From positions 1-7,816 of the forward strand of contig URCT01000114.1 in assembly GCA_900546385.1 (NCBI GenBank): a stretch of DNA of 7,816 nucleotides, in the 5' to 3' direction. Positions 5,297 through 7,816 of the stretch are shown here, in pieces (within the stretch, counting starts at the first letter, position 1; the number at the start of each line of letters is the position of its first letter). The notes beneath the pieces were generated by a model. It saw only the letters and a list, made by a program, of their open reading frames with translations, ran no database searches and was not told where the DNA came from. This stretch comes from an uncultured Eubacteriales bacterium. GTDB lineage: Bacteria > Bacillota > Clostridia > Oscillospirales > CAG-382. A program made the translations under genes and the position numbers.

Positions 5297-7509
5297 TCGG
5301 TGGTTTCATAGCCTTCGGCATTTTTGACAGCCAAGGCTGCTTCGTATAACGACAGACCCTTGACGTTGCCGTACAGCGTGAGGTCGCCGAGCTTGATATA
5401 CGAGCGGATGTAGATCTTTTCGGTAAAGTTTGCCTTGGATTCCGGAATACCGACAAGAACGGCGCTGTATGCGGAGATGGAAGCGTCGTCGGCATCCTGC
5501 ATGAGCTTGTTGAGCGTAACGGTGCCGTCAGCCTTCTTAAAGGCAATGCCGGAAGCGAGATTTTTCTTGCTGTTGCCGATGATCTCAAAGGTAAAGAGGT
5601 CTTCGTCACTGCCGAGCTGAATTTCATAGAAGGAAGCGCGCGTGACAAGGAAGCCGATTTCAACGTCGTCGGAAAGCGTTGCCGCGGTGTTGGCATTGGC
5701 TGTGAAGCGCATACCCTGAACGCCTTGGGTGCGGATGGAGACCTTGTCGGTCACGGTCGGAGCTTCGAGTTCCTCCCATACGGCATATAACGTTTCGTTC
5801 TTTAAGAAGCGATAGGCGTTGTATTTGGTGGCAATCACGTTTTCGCCGTCGGCGTGCGACCAACCAACAAAGCGGTAGCCGTCGGGAATAGATGTCGGAA
5901 CGACAGCGGCAAGATTGATGGTGTTGTCCTTGGAATCCTTATCCTCCCAAAGCTGTTTGGTAATGGCTTCCGGCATGACGGCACCTTCCGGCTTTACGCC
6001 GACGGATGTATCGGCAAACGAGATGGTTACGGTCTTGTCTTCGTCGGCGACACCCTTGGGAATGTACCAATAATAGACATTGTCAAGGTAAATGACATAA
6101 CCGCCTTCGTTGCGGTCAAAGAAGAAACCGACAACGTTGTAGGCCGGGTCAGAACCGTAAATGAAGTTCGACCATTCCGTTGTGCGCGAAACCGTGCCCT
6201 TGTGGTTGCCGCCCGTGTGGTCGGTGCCGGCATAGTTGATTAAGCGAGAGCCTTCGGTGGAATCGAAACGGTAATCAAACATAACGTATTCTTTTTCAGC
6301 GGCACGGCCTCTGTTTTTGAGGGCGAAGCCGGCGTAAATGTTCGAACCGCCGATTTTTAACACCTTGCTGCCGGTGGTTTCATCGAGGACAACGGTTGCG
6401 GTAAAGTCGGCTGAGCCGAACTGATTGAGCTGTAAGAAAGCGAGGTCGTCGCTTGTCAACACCGTGCCGACTGCATAGCTTTCGAAATCTTCGCACAGCA
6501 CGGTCGGAGCGGCTTTTTTCCACAAAGCATAGAACGTGAAGTCACCCGGCACCTTGAAATCGGTATAGTGGCAGTCCTTGACGCGCGTGCCGCCGTCGGA
6601 GGTTGCCCAACCGGCAAATTCATAGCCGTCCGGCGCGGAGGACGGAATAATGCTGCTCAAATCCACCGTGACCGGCACCCATTGGCCGTTATAGAAGTTG
6701 TACCATGCATAACGGGTCAGATCGGCCGGCATTGTGGCTTCAGAGGAAGCAAAAGCGGAGCTGTTTTGGAAAGAGATGGTCTTTTTGACGGCACTCTTGT
6801 GTGCAGGTTCTGCCGCATCGTCGATCCTTGTCGAGAACGCCCAAACGGCGAGGTCATCGAGATAAATAACGCTTTCGCCGTCCGTTTGGTTGAAGCCGAA
6901 GCCGAGACACGGGCTTTGTATATAGGTGTGCGCACGGGCTTGCGTCCAGTCGGTCTTGGAGGCGTCCGTGATAGCGCCGCTTGCCGCCCAGTTTCCGGTG
7001 TTGCCGTTGCTGTTTCCGCCGACAAAAGCTGTACCTTTTGCGGAATAGGCGGCGGTGTTGACGGATTTGCAGGTGCCTGCCGACGGATATTTGTAATTGT
7101 AGGACATAACGGCGTAGTTCATGGAATCGTTTTCAAACCAAACGCCGAAGGCGCGGTAGGTTGCGCCTGTGACCTTTAAGTAGCGGTTGCCGTTTTCTTC
7201 TTCGCAGATTTCGAAGGTGCAGCCGCTGCCGAGAACGCCCCAGCCCTGTTTGCCGAAATCGACGAGCTTGTTTCCGGCACTTTCGGAGAGCATGCTGGCA
7301 ATTTCGCCGCTCTGATAGGTGCCTGTCGGCAGATTGTCAAAATCCTGGTAGAACAAAAGATTGGAGGTGACCTCGTTCAAGGCCGCTTGCCTGTTTTCGA
7401 TGACCGGTTCGGCACCGGCTTCCACGGTTTCCGGCGTAAACGCGAGCGCACTCATACACAAAAGAGCCGCCGAAAGAAACGCCGCGAGAAGAACGCGTGT
7501 GTGTTTCAT
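5263..7509 (-). CDS. Large secreted protein with two tandem modules and InlB-type repeats
   Basis: A 748-residue exported protein. The start ATG follows AAAGGAG by about 10 nt. Residues 1-23 are a signal peptide (KHTR, a hydrophobic stretch, ending ALA before FTPE; no proper lipobox). Two modules follow. Each has a beta-rich domain starting YQDFDNLPTGT (54-64) or CEDFESYAVGT (339-349) and ending with VIYLDDLAVWAF (214-225) or VIYLDNVYYWYI (472-483), a pattern seen in jelly-roll, carbohydrate-binding-like domains. Each then has a repeat related to InlB B/Listeria-Bacteroides repeats (about 241-330 and 491-578; DGYEFAGW...FYALW and DGYRFVGW...LYAVW). The C-terminal ~160 residues (SIRTQGVQGMRFTA, EIGFLVTR, KIYIRSYIKLGDLTLYGNVKG) resemble a domain I associate with secreted proteins of gut Clostridia. 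No sortase motif, SLH domains, catalytic motif or C-terminal membrane span. A role at the surface or in glycan binding is inference; the function is unknown. Confidence 0.88.
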   Translation of the reverse strand: MKHTRVLLAAFLSAALLCMSALAFTPETVEAGAEPVIENRQAALNEVTSNLLFYQDFDNLPTGTYQSGEIASMLSESAGNKLVDFGKQGWGVLGSGCTFEICEEENGNRYLKVTGATYRAFGVWFENDSMNYAVMSYNYKYPSAGTCKSVNTAAYSAKGTAFVGGNSNGNTGNWAASGAITDASKTDWTQARAHTYIQSPCLGFGFNQTDGESVIYLDDLAVWAFSTRIDDAAEPAHKSAVKKTISFQNSSAFASSEATMPADLTRYAWYNFYNGQWVPVTVDLSSIIPSSAPDGYEFAGWATSDGGTRVKDCHYTDFKVPGDFTFYALWKKAAPTVLCEDFESYAVGTVLTSDDLAFLQLNQFGSADFTATVVLDETTGSKVLKIGGSNIYAGFALKNRGRAAEKEYVMFDYRFDSTEGSRLINYAGTDHTGGNHKGTVSRTTEWSNFIYGSDPAYNVVGFFFDRNEGGYVIYLDNVYYWYIPKGVADEDKTVTISFADTSVGVKPEGAVMPEAITKQLWEDKDSKDNTINLAAVVPTSIPDGYRFVGWSHADGENVIATKYNAYRFLKNETLYAVWEELEAPTVTDKVSIRTQGVQGMRFTANANTAATLSDDVEIGFLVTRASFYEIQLGSDEDLFTFEIIGNSKKNLASGIAFKKADGTVTLNKLMQDADDASISAYSAVLVGIPESKANFTEKIYIRSYIKLGDLTLYGNVKGLSLYEAALAVKNAEGYETTDYVEHIVDICK

Positions 7510-7547
7510 GAAATGTTCACTCCTTTTGGTTGATGTTATGAGACTGA

Positions 7548-7564
7548 AAGGAAATACTTTCCTT
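7548..7564. promoter_or_regulatory. Small palindrome at the transcription start of the secreted-protein gene
   Basis: AAGGAAA-TAC-TTTCCTT, 7-bp arms, lies directly at and after the expected start of transcription (near 7564). It could be an operator or form a hairpin at the extreme 5' end of the mRNA, which often stabilises transcripts. The role is inference. Confidence 0.4.
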
Positions 7565-7570
7565 ACCAGA

Positions 7571-7600
7571 ATTATAGCAGAATGTCGAAATCAAAAGCAA
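7571..7600 (-). promoter_or_regulatory. Promoter of the secreted-protein gene
   Basis: On the minus strand a perfect -10 TATAAT (7576-7571) is preceded by TGC, a full extended -10. The best -35 is TTGCTT (7600-7595) with an 18-nt spacer. Transcription would start near 7564, leaving a leader of about 55 nt before the ATG at 7509. Confidence 0.75.
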
Positions 7601-7604
7601 GACA

Positions 7605-7648
7605 AAAACCGCCAAAATGCAGACATTTTCTTCACTTTCGGCGGTTTT
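7605..7648. terminator. Terminator-like hairpin upstream of the secreted-protein promoter
   Basis: AAAACCGCC (7605-7613) pairs with GGCGGTTTT (7640-7648), with an inner AAAATG/CATTTT stem (7614-7619, 7624-7629) in the long intervening loop. T-runs follow on both strands (TTTTT on the minus, TTTT on the plus). It probably ends transcription from a minus-strand gene right of the window, insulating the promoter next to it. The long asymmetric loop lowers confidence. Confidence 0.5.
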
Positions 7649-7685
7649 CTTGTACAAGTATCACAAAAGCTGCGGCTGCGGCGAA

Positions 7686-7800
7686 TCGATTCGAGGTTTG
7701 CAGAACCTCGGAGCTTCCTTTAGCAAAGGATTTAATTTGTTTTGTGCGAAAGGGTTGTTTGGGTGTGCTGATTCGAGGTTTGCAGAACCTCGAAGTTTCC
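7686..7800. repeat. Pair of 31-nt hairpin repeats at the right end
   Basis: Two copies at 7686-7716 and 7770-7800 (period 84 nt) differ at only two bases. Each contains a 7-bp hairpin CGAGGTT-TGCAG-AACCTCG, followed by a second small stem (TCCTTT-AGC-AAAGGA at 7714-7728; TTCC/GGAA at 7797-7811). The rest of 7649-7816 holds no gene that can be supported. The repeats are different in sequence from those at the left end and look like a separate family of intergenic palindromes. Confidence 0.75.
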
Positions 7801-7816
7801 GGCAAAAGGAACGGTT

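Noticed and set aside
5854..6243. 129-codon plus-strand frame inside the secreted-protein gene
   Set aside because: Same reason: antisense shadow without a start site or family resemblance.
6568..7179. 203-codon frame on the plus strand inside the secreted-protein gene
   Set aside because: It is antisense to a well-supported gene, has no ribosome binding site or recognisable domain, and its frame is explained by the codon usage of the other strand.
7315..7332. LPTGT in the secreted protein as a sortase signal
   Set aside because: The order is not LPxTG, it is near the N-terminus, and no hydrophobic span and positive tail follow.
7686..7800. CRISPR array at the right end
   Set aside because: Only two copies, an AT-rich 53-nt gap, strong internal hairpins with a following second stem, and no cas genes; an intergenic palindromic repeat fits better.

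Overview
The window looks like a chromosomal segment from a spore-forming, anaerobic-type Firmicute (class Clostridia, plausibly Oscillospiraceae/Ruminococcaceae-like). The evidence is a spore germination protease gene (gpr) divergent from rpsT, an order shared with Bacillus and many Clostridia. Strong AGGAGG-type ribosome binding sites, a balanced-to-moderately-high GC content in coding regions with AT-rich intergenic DNA, and a secreted protein built from InlB/Listeria-Bacteroides-type repeats also fit. The genus is inference; no rRNA or other marker settles it.

Layout, left to right. (1) 1-180 is gene-free and packed with hairpins, including two copies of a ~46-nt repeat whose hairpin shows a compensatory base-pair change. 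(2) 187-519 carries rpsT (ribosomal protein S20) on the minus strand, with a UUG start, its own terminator and a clear extended -10 promoter. (3) 662-1630 is gpr on the plus strand. (4) 1671-3918 is a self-contained regulatory operon: a promoter overlapped and followed by two near-identical 16-bp palindromes, then a BlaI/MecI-family repressor gene, then (4-nt ATGA overlap) an M56 BlaR1-like membrane metallopeptidase, then a terminator. (5) 4008-5123 encodes a P-loop ATPase of an uncharacterised family in which the second half seems to have lost its own nucleotide-binding loop. (6) 5122-5168 is a hairpin at the convergent junction, oriented to terminate the gene coming from the right. (7) 5263-7509 (minus) encodes a large secreted protein with two tandem modules and a C-terminal domain. 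(8) 7510-7816 holds that gene's promoter, a second terminator-like hairpin and two copies of a 31-nt hairpin repeat.

How the genes work together: rpsT and gpr are neighbours by conserved gene order, not by shared function. The BlaI/BlaR1 pair probably forms a signal-responsive switch: the membrane protease senses something outside the cell and its activation leads to removal of the repressor from the two palindromes. The BlaR1-like C-terminal domain has no penicillin-binding signature, so the signal is probably not a beta-lactam, and no output gene other than the pair itself is visible here. The ATPase and the secreted protein are separate transcription units. No phage, transposase, CRISPR or tRNA features were seen. 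The most unusual items are the two different families of intergenic hairpin repeats at the two ends, the palindromic gpr ribosome binding site, the non-beta-lactam BlaR1-like sensor with its own operator type, and the ATPase with a degenerate second half.
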